A stretch of 64,000 nucleotides of DNA from NCBI GenBank assembly GCA_009881065.1, contig WXFE01000052.1, positions 1 through 64,000 on the forward strand, in the 5' to 3' direction. Both the position numbers and the translations under genes were made by a program. Position 1 is the stretch's first letter. Every line of letters starts with the position of its first letter. This DNA is from Bacteroidales bacterium. GTDB lineage: Bacteria > Bacteroidota > Bacteroidia > Bacteroidales > VadinHA17. Below, piece after piece: positions 8,188 to 16,381 of the stretch. A model generated the notes under the pieces. It had not been told where the DNA came from. It did no database searches and saw nothing but the letters and a program-made list of their open reading frames with translations.

Positions 8188-9078
8188 TCAGATGTATTTA
8201 TGTTTTGATGCCACACTGCGCGCGAGGAGGTTCATTGACAGCACGAATACCATCAGGAACAGCGAGGCGCTCCAGACCAGACTGACCATGTTCGGATCAT
8301 TGTAGAAATCCCATATCAGCAGCGGTACGGCACTGACCGGCTTTGTGATATCGAAGCTGATGGCCGGGCTGCCAAGGGCTGTAAGCATCAGCGGAGCCGT
8401 CTCACCAAGTATACGTGACAGTGCCAGGAGCACTCCCGTTGCCAGACCGCTGAAGCTGACAGGTATGAGTATCTTGTAAATCATTTTGTAATATGGAGTC
8501 CCCAGTGCAAATGCTGCCTCCCTGATTGAAACGGGTATCATGCGCATCGTCTCCTCGGTGGAACGTATTATAAGCGGCAGCATCATGATGGCCAGCGAAA
8601 CACTCCCTGCCAGTGCCGAATAACCTTTTGTGATGTTCTTGACTATCCAGATATAGGCTATGATCCCAAGTATGATTGAGGGTACACCCTGCAGTATCTC
8701 GGCAAGGCTCCTGATGAACCGGGCATACTTCTGACTGCTGTTTTCGTAGATATAGATTCCGGTCATCAGTCCGGGTGGTATGGCGAAGAGCGACGCAAGA
8801 AAAACCATCAGCAGTGATCCGGTGAGGCCGTTGGCTATACCGCCCGGGATGATATCACCCGTTGAGGCAGCCATCATCGCCTGAAAGGTATCGGGCGCCG
8901 GCTGGGTAAAGAATGCGAGGTTTATCTGCCGGAATCCCTTGATGGCCAGGCTGCCCACAATCAGGAAGATGGGAATGACGGTTATGACCGCACCGGCTAT
9001 CACCAGGTACCTGAAGCGGACGTTGGTCCGGTTACGCCTGCCAATATTGTCAGTCAGTGCGGTATTGATCTCTGTCAT
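8188..9078 (-). CDS. pstA: Phosphate ABC transporter permease PstA
   Basis: The inner-membrane permease subunit has 296 residues and six predicted membrane segments. The cytoplasmic coupling motif (REAAFALGTPYYKMIYKILIP) is the EAA loop that contacts PstB. Its ATG overlaps the pstC stop in an ATGA, a sign of coupled translation. Confidence 0.95.
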   Translation of the reverse strand: MTEINTALTDNIGRRNRTNVRFRYLVIAGAVITVIPIFLIVGSLAIKGFRQINLAFFTQPAPDTFQAMMAASTGDIIPGGIANGLTGSLLMVFLASLFAIPPGLMTGIYIYENSSQKYARFIRSLAEILQGVPSIILGIIAYIWIVKNITKGYSALAGSVSLAIMMLPLIIRSTEETMRMIPVSIREAAFALGTPYYKMIYKILIPVSFSGLATGVLLALSRILGETAPLMLTALGSPAISFDITKPVSAVPLLIWDFYNDPNMVSLVWSASLFLMVFVLSMNLLARSVASKHKYI

Positions 9079-9926
9079 GCGAAGCGTTTGATTATCAGTT
9101 TGCCGAGGTAGTTCACCAGGGCCGTTATCAAAAAGAGAAGCAGGCCGATGGCTATCAGTGCACTCATCTTCAGTCCTGATGCCTCACCAAACTGGTTGGC
9201 AATCACTGAAGCCATGGTGTTTCCCGGAGCAAAGAGTCCTTTTGGTATGACATTGGCATTGCCAATCAGCATCGTTACGGCCATGGTCTCTCCCAGAGCC
9301 CTTCCCAGGGCGAGGATGAAGCTGGCGATAATGCCTGACCGGGCAGAGGGGATGACCACGCTGAAGATCACCTCGCGCCGTGTGGCGCCGAGTGAATAGG
9401 CTGCCTCCTTAAGTTCGGCGGGAACCATCGAGATGATCTCCGCACTGAGCGAGGTGGCATACGGAACAATCATAATAGCCAGCACCAGTGAGGCGGTGAA
9501 TACTCCGAAGCCCTGGTCAGTCAGGCCTGTGGCTACCAGCAGGGGACGGAGGGCGTAAAAGCCCCAGAAACCGTAAACTATCGAAGGAATTCCGGCCAGC
9601 AGGTCAACCAGGCTCCGCAGTATCCTGGAGGTGCGGGTACCATTGTAGTATTCGGCAATGAAGAGGGAGGTGGAGAAGGCCATGGGTATGCATATTATCA
9701 GCGCCAGGATTGATGTGATAACCGTCCCGGCGATGAACGCCATGGCTCCGTACTCTTCGCTGCCTTCGGTTGGATTCCAGACTGAAGAGGTGATGAATCT
9801 GACCCCGAACTCCTTAAAGGCAGGGAGAGCCCCTCCCAAAAGCGAGATAACTATCCCCGCACTGAGAAGAAGTATTGTCAGTGAAGAGATAAACAGTAGT
9901 GCCTTTGTGACCCTGTCTCCTGACAT
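9075..9926 (-). CDS. pstC: Phosphate ABC transporter permease PstC
   Basis: The second permease subunit has 283 residues and six membrane segments, with the EAA loop KEAAYSLGATRREVIFSVVIP. The SRILRSLVDLLAGIPSIVYGFWG region and GRALGETMAVTMLIGN are typical of PstC. It begins 4 bp after pstS and overlaps pstA. Confidence 0.95.
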   Translation of the reverse strand: MSGDRVTKALLFISSLTILLLSAGIVISLLGGALPAFKEFGVRFITSSVWNPTEGSEEYGAMAFIAGTVITSILALIICIPMAFSTSLFIAEYYNGTRTSRILRSLVDLLAGIPSIVYGFWGFYALRPLLVATGLTDQGFGVFTASLVLAIMIVPYATSLSAEIISMVPAELKEAAYSLGATRREVIFSVVIPSARSGIIASFILALGRALGETMAVTMLIGNANVIPKGLFAPGNTMASVIANQFGEASGLKMSALIAIGLLLFLITALVNYLGKLIIKRFA

Positions 9927-9930
9927 CAGT

Positions 9931-10995
9931 TTATTTGAGAACGGTCTGACCCTGGTAGGTTATTCCCCTGAGCAGCTCTTCGGCCTGCAGCGATGCGTTC
10001 TGCGGCAGGGCAGCATAATGGACACTGGTGGCAATGGCCTGTGCCTCCTCGCTGATAAGCCATCTGACGGTTTTGACTGCTGCTTCGGCAGCCTCGCTGC
10101 TGTGCTTGCCATATGCCAGCTCCTTGTACATGATGATCCATGTGAAGCTGGTGATGGGATAGGCAGCAGGATTTGACGAGTTGGTAAGCATCACCCTGGT
10201 GTCAGACGGTATCTCTTCATCGGCAGCGGCGGTGAATGATTCCAGGGTAGGTTCTATGAAGAAACCTGCGCTGTTCATCACTGCAGCCATTGGTATTTTT
10301 TGTGCGAAAGCATATTCATAACCGATGTAACCGATGGAGCCCTGGCTCTGGCTGATGGTTCCTGAAACGCCCGGATTGCCTTTGGCGCCTATGCCGGCAG
10401 GCCAGTTGAGAGCTTTACCTGTCCCGAGCTGAGCATTCCAGGCCGGGCTGACTTTTGACATGTAGTCGCTGAAGATGAATGTGGTACCACTGCCGTCAGA
10501 ACGGTAGACAACGGTAATTTCCATATCGGGTAGGGCAAGACCCGGGTTGGATGCAAGAATCTTCGGATCATTCCACTTATTAATGTTGCCCAGGAAGATC
10601 CCTTCGAGAAGTTCAGGGGTGAGCTTCAGGTCTGTGACACCCGGCAGATTATATGCTATTACCACTGCGCCGATGCAGGTGGGGATATGAACAACCTCAC
10701 CGGGCATCTCTGCCATTTCTTCGTCTGAAAGGAATGCGTCTGTAGCCGAGAAATTAACTATCTGGTCGCGAAGGCTCTTGATGCCCCCGCCTGAACCTAT
10801 ACCTCCGTAATTGATGAGCGGACCGCCTGCCTCATTGAATTTTTTGAAGGCGAGGTTGTAGAATGGCTGCGGGAAGGTGGCCCCGGCAGCCGATAGGGTG
10901 ATCTGTTTCTGCTTGCCGGTGGCTGAACCGCTGCCTCCACATGAGACGAGCAGCAGTGCCATTGCAGCCATCAGGATAAAAACAATTTTTTTCAT
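9931..10995 (-). CDS. pstS: Phosphate-binding lipoprotein PstS
   Basis: The periplasmic phosphate receptor is anchored as a lipoprotein: signal MKKIVFILMAAMALLLVSC, lipobox Cys19. The mature part shows the PstS phosphate-site motifs, an early SAAGATFPQP, SGGGIKSLRDQ and YRSDGSGTT. Total length is 354 residues, somewhat long because of a glycine/serine linker. It is the first large gene of the pst operon and lies about 190 bp downstream of the Pho heptads, with a short exported ORF in between. Confidence 0.96.
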   Translation of the reverse strand: MKKIVFILMAAMALLLVSCGGSGSATGKQKQITLSAAGATFPQPFYNLAFKKFNEAGGPLINYGGIGSGGGIKSLRDQIVNFSATDAFLSDEEMAEMPGEVVHIPTCIGAVVIAYNLPGVTDLKLTPELLEGIFLGNINKWNDPKILASNPGLALPDMEITVVYRSDGSGTTFIFSDYMSKVSPAWNAQLGTGKALNWPAGIGAKGNPGVSGTISQSQGSIGYIGYEYAFAQKIPMAAVMNSAGFFIEPTLESFTAAADEEIPSDTRVMLTNSSNPAAYPITSFTWIIMYKELAYGKHSSEAAEAAVKTVRWLISEEAQAIATSVHYAALPQNASLQAEELLRGITYQGQTVLK

Positions 10996-11029
10996 ATTTG
11001 TTTTATTATAAGTTTATGTTTTTTCTGAT

Positions 11030-11152
11030 TCATCTATTTGCAGGGTTCTTTCCATTGCCAGTGTATTTAAGATCTGCACTCTCCCGGGCGGCGCCTGCTA
11101 TTGCCGTTAACGTCATAATACCGCCAACGACAGGTAAAATCTTCATCCTCAT
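11030..11152 (-). CDS. Putative 40-residue exported peptide upstream of pstS
   Basis: An ORF too short for usual gene calling runs from ATG 11152 to TGA 11030, ending 34 bp before pstS on the same strand. The product starts MRMKILPVVGGIMTLTAIAG, which looks like a signal peptide with a possible AGAA cleavage site, and ends with a polar tail of about 18 residues rich in Lys, Gly and Asn. It lies between the Pho box and pstS, so it would be the first gene of the phosphate operon. No family is recognised. It could be a leader ORF, a small exported protein or chance. Confidence 0.45.
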   Translation of the reverse strand: MRMKILPVVGGIMTLTAIAGAARESADLKYTGNGKNPANR

Positions 11153-11186
11153 CTGATTAATAATTGACGATTTGACTACACAAAAA

Positions 11187-11237
11187 TCTCACACATTTGT
11201 TACATTCAGATTACACAAATGTGACAAAGTTGTTACA
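11187..11237 (-). promoter_or_regulatory. Pho box: five heptads at 11-bp period
   Basis: On the minus strand, toward pstS, the heptads are TGTAACA (11237-11231), TGTCACA (11226-11220), TGTAATC (11215-11209), TGTAACA (11204-11198) and TGTGAGA (11193-11187). The period is exactly 11 bp with 4-bp spacers. PhoB-family sites are known as 7-bp direct repeats spaced by 4 bp with a TGTCA-like core, so this is a strong match. The site lies about 35 bp upstream of the small ORF and about 190 bp upstream of pstS. The response regulator encoded at 5859-6536 is the likely binder. Confidence 0.85.
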
Positions 11238-11341
11238 AGCATGCCAATATACCGGTTATGTAGCAGGAATCAAAAGAGTGAAAACCGGGCCGGTGCAAAT
11301 CATTAACTTTACGGTATGATAATTGCAAGTCAGGTTATTAT

Positions 11342-11407
11342 ATGAAGCACACATGAATCAAATACATTGGCATGTATTAATATTGTTTTCAGTCATGTAG
11401 ATTTCAT
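11342..11407 (+). promoter_or_regulatory. 66-bp dyad element, copy D (promoter-operator)
   Basis: The copy opens with ATGAAGCACACATGAATC and closes with CAGTCATGTAGATTTCAT, so the outer ends pair. It is exactly 66 bp and ends 27 bp before the ATG at 11435. GGCCTTTAAAA follows within 13 bp. The arms match the copies at 16237, 19171 and 50055, but the AACACCTGTTT core found in those is replaced. Confidence 0.7.
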
Positions 11408-11434
11408 CCGGCCTTTAAAATAAATTATATACGA

Positions 11435-12115
11435 ATGAAGCAGATAGTTCTAACAGTTATAGTTGCAGCATTAATGAACAGTGCCGCCGGGCAGAGCGTT
11501 GAGAGCCCCAATTATGGTTTGAAATCACCTCTTACGGCAGAGATAGTGCGGGTTGATTTCAATGCAGATGCCACCGTTGTCTGGCTGACGATAATGAGTG
11601 ACATCAACAACGCATGGTTTTGCATAGAGAGGAACACTTTTCTCGTGAGACCAGACGGTGTCAGACTGAAGCTAACCGGACTGAAGGGACTGCCGTACTG
11701 TCCTGCAACGTACAAGTTCAGGCGCCCCGGGGAGAAAGCTTCTTTCTCACTGACCTTCCCGCCCACTGGAGTGCTGCCCTGGTTTTCAATTGTTGAGGAG
11801 TGCATGGGTGGCTGCCTCTCCTTCAGGGGAGTTGTGACAGATGCCGGGTTGAACGAAAAGCTGAACGAGGCTTTCGCGCTTTCAGATGCAGACAACCCGA
11901 TGGCTGCATACCGCATTTACGAGGAGATCATCAATGAGATTGACAGCCTTAACCTGGGCATCGAGGGTTCAATCTACACATCCCTGATAATGATTGACCG
12001 GAGTATGGGACGGAATGAAAGCGCCAGACGATGGTACAACAGGATGATGACAGCCGATACCCCTGACCTTAAGCTCTACCTTGATAACCTGAAGCGACAG
12101 GGAGTTGAATTCTGA
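11435..12115 (+). CDS. Exported protein of unknown function
   Basis: The 226-residue protein has a clear signal peptide (MKQIVLTVIVAALMNSAAGQ). Residues about 25-130 look like a beta-sandwich with four cysteines, including the EECMGGC segment. The C-terminal 90 residues are helical and resemble one or two TPR-like units (AAYRIYEEIINEIDS, ARRWYNRMMTADTP). No enzyme motif is seen and no family is recognised. It stands alone, with the dyad element directly upstream and the hairpin array downstream. A periplasmic or outer-membrane accessory role is possible but unproven. Confidence 0.75.
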   Translation: MKQIVLTVIVAALMNSAAGQSVESPNYGLKSPLTAEIVRVDFNADATVVWLTIMSDINNAWFCIERNTFLVRPDGVRLKLTGLKGLPYCPATYKFRRPGEKASFSLTFPPTGVLPWFSIVEECMGGCLSFRGVVTDAGLNEKLNEAFALSDADNPMAAYRIYEEIINEIDSLNLGIEGSIYTSLIMIDRSMGRNESARRWYNRMMTADTPDLKLYLDNLKRQGVEF

Positions 12116-12190
12116 AAGCTGAAGGATATCAGTCAGCCGGGCCCGGTCGGATCAGGATAACAGGCCTCAGGCTGGCAGTCACCTAATAAA

Positions 12191-12345
12191 AAAAGAGCCC
12201 CGTAAAAGGGCTCTCTGTATAGTATAAAGAAAAGGTCCCGTAAAGGGGCTTTCCGTAGTGTGAAAAATGGAGCCCCGTGCGAGGGTTCTCCTTATAGTGT
12301 GAAAGAGGGAGCCCCGTGTAAGGGCTCTCTGTATAGTGTAAAAAA
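12191..12345. repeat. Tandem array of about four terminator-like hairpins, period about 39 bp
   Basis: The repeats are built on AGAGCCC...GGGCTCT stems with loops such as CGTAAAA, starting near 12194, 12234, 12269 and 12309. Linkers read TGTATAGTGTAAA with variants. Units 1 and 4 pair well and units 2 and 3 are worn. The array lies between the convergent unknown gene (11435) and fadL-like gene (12400). On the minus strand the units stay in one reading frame as a 13-residue peptide repeat, but the hairpins are the simpler reading. Confidence 0.85.
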
Positions 12346-12346
12346 G

Positions 12347-12380
12347 AGAGGCTGCCCCTTTTGCGGCAGCCCCTGTTTTT
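12347..12380. terminator. Bidirectional intrinsic terminator
   Basis: A GGCTGCC...GGCAGCC stem is followed by CTGTTTTT on the plus strand. On the minus strand the same stem is followed by TCTCTTTTTT. It would stop the leftward fadL-like transcript and the rightward 11435 transcript. It also forms the fifth, unlike, hairpin of the adjacent array. Confidence 0.75.
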
Positions 12381-12399
12381 CATAGGTTAAGGTCAGTTC

Positions 12400-13842
12400 C
12401 TAGAAATGGAAGTCGAGTCCGATGGCTGCAACCCATGTATTTTTGTTGTATATATCGGTTGCGTTTCCTCCTGCATATGTTTTTGAACCTTCCTGGTATA
12501 TGGTGTATGAGCCTCCCAGGTTGATGTCAATCATGTTATTAACCTTGAAGCCCAACCCGCCACCGAAGGTATTTGTATTAAGGCTGTATTTCAGGTCGCT
12601 CTGATAGTTTTCATTGACCCCGGTAACGGTGGTGAGCCATCCGGCACTGACGAAGAGATTGTCGGTAATGCCTACCTGAATACCAAGTGCTGCCTCTATG
12701 AAGTTCTTGTCAATCTTATTGATTTCAACATCAGCCTGTCCGTCATAGTCAACCCCTTTGTCAAAGTAGTAGTTAAAGCTGCCGGAGATGAGGAGTCTGT
12801 TTGAAGGCCTGATGTCAACACCGAGTGCTGCCATGGCTGGCATGTCAGCTATAGCTGTTGAGTCCTGAATAAACAATCCATTACCATCTTTGCCTTCATT
12901 GACGGTGGTGGTGAGGGTCATCTTAGTCTTGAATTCGTACTTGAGTCCGATATTGATAAGATCACCAACGGGAGCAAAATTAACTGAAAGGATAGGGGTG
13001 ATACCACTGCCTTTCATTGTTGCGTCTGCTTCAACTGAAGTTGCATCGTCAAGAAGGGCTGCCACACCGTTGAGAGTAGCTACATTTTGTGCAGGAAGCC
13101 CCGGAGTAGCTGCCACTCTCCTCAGGTAGTTGCCGGGTGTCTGGACTCCTCCGTGAGCCTCCGGAGCAGTGATGGTTACATCCTGAATGTATCCTTCGTA
13201 CTTGTTGCTGGCCATTACATATCGGCCGCCGACTGCTACCGAGAGCATCTCATTGATCTTGTAGGAAGCATTGGCCTGAAGGCCGAAATAGATAGATGAT
13301 CCCTTGAAGTAAATGTTGGAGTTATAACCGGTGACACCATTGAAATTGGGATCAGTTCCTGTATTCGCGAAGATATACTGATCAAGTGGAGTGAGGTGCT
13401 GTACGAGCATTGGGACCAGGTTGGATATCGGCATCTCAAATGAAGGCAAACCATCTTCATAGGTTGCGCCGCCACCGCCACCTACCGGGTTAAAGCCCAG
13501 TGAAAGGGCAAGTTTGCCGGTCTTGAATGCAGCATATACGCCGGGATAAACCGGGGCGCTGACCTTTCCAACATACTCTTTCGGGCTTCCGTTCAGGGGA
13601 TCGTAAGCTGTGGTAACACGCTGCGTCTGGCCAATGGTCTGGTTGTTGAGCGAGAAGTGGAATCCGTCAGAGAGTTTTGTAAGACCTGCCGGGTTGTAAT
13701 AGACAGCATCAATGCTTGTTGATGCGTTGCGGCTCTGCAGCCTGGTGTAAAGGGCACTCTGGTTGGTGTTGGTGACCAGGCCGCCTGCGAAGAGTGAGCC
13801 TGTGACAACGAGTGCGGAAATAACTGAATAGATCCTTTTCAT
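12400..13842 (-). CDS. OmpP1/FadL/TodX-family outer-membrane protein
   Basis: The 480-residue protein has a signal peptide (MKRIYSVISALVVTGSLFAGG), an N-terminal hatch with the family motif DAVYYNPAGL near residue 45, and a long run of amphipathic beta strands ending in the outer-membrane-type C-terminus GLDFHF. FadL-type channels carry hydrophobic compounds such as long-chain fatty acids across the outer membrane. The exact substrate here is unknown; many Bacteroidota have several paralogues. It is a single-gene unit on the minus strand with a strong terminator. Confidence 0.88.
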   Translation of the reverse strand: MKRIYSVISALVVTGSLFAGGLVTNTNQSALYTRLQSRNASTSIDAVYYNPAGLTKLSDGFHFSLNNQTIGQTQRVTTAYDPLNGSPKEYVGKVSAPVYPGVYAAFKTGKLALSLGFNPVGGGGGATYEDGLPSFEMPISNLVPMLVQHLTPLDQYIFANTGTDPNFNGVTGYNSNIYFKGSSIYFGLQANASYKINEMLSVAVGGRYVMASNKYEGYIQDVTITAPEAHGGVQTPGNYLRRVAATPGLPAQNVATLNGVAALLDDATSVEADATMKGSGITPILSVNFAPVGDLINIGLKYEFKTKMTLTTTVNEGKDGNGLFIQDSTAIADMPAMAALGVDIRPSNRLLISGSFNYYFDKGVDYDGQADVEINKIDKNFIEAALGIQVGITDNLFVSAGWLTTVTGVNENYQSDLKYSLNTNTFGGGLGFKVNNMIDINLGGSYTIYQEGSKTYAGGNATDIYNKNTWVAAIGLDFHF

Positions 13843-14005
13843 TGACTTCTTTTTTTAATTACACATTTTGAGTTTTACTGTGCAGTATGCGTAAAAGCGC
13901 CGTAAAAGTATTAAAAAAACTTAAATGTAGGGATATCTGGTCGATAATATGTGTTTCTACTGTAAATGGCCGTACGATAAGTCAACAGTTGCCTACAGAT
14001 TCATC

Positions 14006-14111
14006 ACTGCAAACGCACCTGTCCGGGCAGAGCTGGCTGAGCCACCGCGAATATCACACTACTGCAAACCCGCCTATCTAATCGTAGCAGGCTGAGCCAC
14101 CGCGTATATCA
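14006..14111. repeat. Duplicated 55-bp unit reaching into a gene 3' end
   Basis: ACTGCAAACGCACCTGTC (from 14006) and ACTGCAAACCCGCCTATC (from 14061) open two units that both close with GCTGAGCCACCGCGNATATCA. The period is 55 bp. The second unit includes the stop codon and last codons of the gene ending at 14074, so that protein's C-terminus (AVAQPATIR) derives from the repeat. Confidence 0.75.
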
Positions 14112-16209
14112 TTATTCCCTCAAGATTGCAATCAATCCTTGCATATCCGGGTTTTAGCTCATGAATGGTGACACTTCTTTTTTCCTCAGTTAGTTCAGGG
14201 CTCATGACTGACAGGGAGTGCAGAGGTACCTTTGAGGTATTTATTACATAAGAAAGACGGTTGTCTTTTATTGTAGTTTCGATATCCTTTAATACAGGGA
14301 TATTATCCTTATCTCTGATGGAAGAATGAGGGATTGCCACAAGTCCCCTGCTCAGGAAATGAATAACTGCTTTACCTTCATGGAATCTTATTCTTGCCGC
14401 CCATCTTTCATCACCTGCCAATTGTGTCAGAACCGGGTGGAACCTCTTTTTCTTAATGAGCTTTTCCAGGGGATCAGAGTCTGTAACAGTATTGATAAAG
14501 ATAAGGTTTTTATATTTTGACTTTAGAAGTGTGTTTGAAACAGGTGATTTCCTTTTGTTTCCTTTCTCATCATGTGTGCCGAATGGTAAAGCAAGCCAGG
14601 CTTCACCTCCGCCTGCAAGGTATGTTTTGATGGCATCAACCTGATTATCTGAAACACAGGCTATGCTGTCGAGAATCAGGGGAGTTTTCTCTTCCGATAA
14701 TGCAACCGGATCTGAGAGTTCCTCACACCGGACAAATCTGTATCCGATATTTTTCCCAAGCAACAGTTCTGACCAGGCAGCTGACTTGTCCCATTGTTCC
14801 TTCCCGTCCTCTCCCCGCCATCCGTTTTCTTTACAATAACGGCTATTCACCAGTCTGACCTCCGCCAGGTCAATTCCTTCATGACAGTTCAGAGGGCTCT
14901 GTTTTGTTTCCCACTTATTGAAAGGTTTGGCAATGTCTTCAATCTCCATCATATCCTCAGGGTCCTCTTCCAGTCTGTGGTTAAGTGTACTGCTCCAGTT
15001 CGCCACTCCCCAGAAACGGCTCAGTGACCACCCGAGATAACCACCCTTTTCATAAATGGTATAACTCAACGCGATGGCTGGTTTGTTTCCTCTCCGGAAT
15101 GCAATATCCTTCTGATGCAATGCCTCTGAGTCCATTCTCGTCCAGTTCACACTTTTGATGTTTATACCGCAATTCTCAAGCATAATGAAGTCGAGCATGG
15201 GTGACATTCTTTCGAGATTGAGATTGACGGCATTGAGATATATCGGGCCGGATGATGAACAGCAGGTCATCAGCGGTATATCGCCTATAACACCTTTCAC
15301 CATCTTCAGATGGTCAGCAACGGAGTCAGCCCTCATGTTCAACCAGTTCCTGAAGGCGGGGTTTTCATAGTTGCCCCATTGAAACTCGGATATGTTTATG
15401 GTATCACCCCAGAATTCAACATCATCAAGAGGGGGAATCTCAAGCCCGTACTCCCTCCTGAAGCGATCACGGCAATGTTTGCATCCGCATACAAGAGGCC
15501 CGGCATAATCGCACATATCATCCACCATGAGGCCATCAACAGGCACCTCTTTTATGAGTCTCCGGAGATATTTCCCGTGCATGTCAAGGAAGTCGGGATT
15601 ATTGTGGCAGAAAGCTTCAAGCTGATACTGTTTGGCATATCCCCTGCTTCCGTCACGCAGGTTTACCTGGCAGATATCATTGAAATAATGACCTTCATAT
15701 TGAGCATGTTTGGCGGCAACCGGGTCACTGAACAACAAAACGTGGTGCCGCTGGGTTCTGTGCAGTTTTCTGAACTCCTCTTCTCCCCTGGGCCGTTCAA
15801 CATGGTTACATGAATAATGATCCATGAATTTTATGTTGTACCTGTGAAGTTCTTCACACACATTTGCATAGTATCCATGGAGTTGGCCAAAATAATTGGC
15901 GAAGTCAAACCGTATATGAAAGCCAAAATTAATTGCAGTATCAAATCCGGCTTCCGCGAAGGCTTCAGCCCTGAACCTGATTTTGTCAACTATTTTTTTC
16001 TGAGACCATAGCAGATCCTCAATATTGCACCACCAGCTGGCTGCACGAACAGGAACAAATGATGAATTGCCGACTGGCATGCCATCAGGGCCAGGGGAGG
16101 GTGCATGGACCAAAAAGGTTTTGCCTGTCAGGGGCAGGGCAATTCCGATCCCCAGTGTGTTCAACGCGGAAACTTTGACAAAACGGCGGCGGGAATATGC
16201 TTGTTTCAT
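14074..16209 (-). CDS. Tat-exported GHL6/GH42-like TIM-barrel protein
   Basis: A 711-residue protein begins with a twin-arginine signal (SRRRFVKVSALN). Residues about 50-400 form a glycosidase-like barrel resembling 'hypothetical glycosyl hydrolase' GHL6 and GH42 proteins. VDGLMVDDMCDY is followed by a cysteine cluster CGCKHCRDRF, as in the neighbour at 16382 (same layout: GLMVDE, CGCEHCRRLF). A Rossmann-like domain resembling a beta-galactosidase trimerisation domain follows (LILDSIACVSDNQVDAIKTYLAGGG). Activity and substrate are unproven. It lies downstream of the nagB-nagA end of the sugar locus with its own 67-bp dyad promoter element, and its last codons fall in a duplicated repeat. Confidence 0.75.
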   Translation of the reverse strand: MKQAYSRRRFVKVSALNTLGIGIALPLTGKTFLVHAPSPGPDGMPVGNSSFVPVRAASWWCNIEDLLWSQKKIVDKIRFRAEAFAEAGFDTAINFGFHIRFDFANYFGQLHGYYANVCEELHRYNIKFMDHYSCNHVERPRGEEEFRKLHRTQRHHVLLFSDPVAAKHAQYEGHYFNDICQVNLRDGSRGYAKQYQLEAFCHNNPDFLDMHGKYLRRLIKEVPVDGLMVDDMCDYAGPLVCGCKHCRDRFRREYGLEIPPLDDVEFWGDTINISEFQWGNYENPAFRNWLNMRADSVADHLKMVKGVIGDIPLMTCCSSSGPIYLNAVNLNLERMSPMLDFIMLENCGINIKSVNWTRMDSEALHQKDIAFRRGNKPAIALSYTIYEKGGYLGWSLSRFWGVANWSSTLNHRLEEDPEDMMEIEDIAKPFNKWETKQSPLNCHEGIDLAEVRLVNSRYCKENGWRGEDGKEQWDKSAAWSELLLGKNIGYRFVRCEELSDPVALSEEKTPLILDSIACVSDNQVDAIKTYLAGGGEAWLALPFGTHDEKGNKRKSPVSNTLLKSKYKNLIFINTVTDSDPLEKLIKKKRFHPVLTQLAGDERWAARIRFHEGKAVIHFLSRGLVAIPHSSIRDKDNIPVLKDIETTIKDNRLSYVINTSKVPLHSLSVMSPELTEEKRSVTIHELKPGYARIDCNLEGIMIYAVAQPATIR

Positions 16210-16236
16210 CCTTGTAAACTATGTTTTAAAGGTCTG

Positions 16237-16303
16237 ATGGAACCACACATGATTGAAAAATATATTAACAGGTGTTTGTCTGTTTCGTGCATGTGGGTTG
16301 CAT
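16237..16303 (-). promoter_or_regulatory. 67-bp dyad element, copy A (promoter-operator)
   Basis: On the plus strand it opens ATGGAACCACACATGATTGA, has a central AACAGGTGTTTG, and closes GCATGTGGGTTGCAT. It ends 27 bp upstream of the ATG at 16209. GACCTTTAAAAC lies between, in the place of a -7 box. Confidence 0.75.
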
Positions 16304-16381
16304 GCCTGAGACCTGTTTGAATTGCTTTAAATGTATTGTTGTCAGGTTTAATCATTCATTCATTGACCTTCAGGGTTTTGT

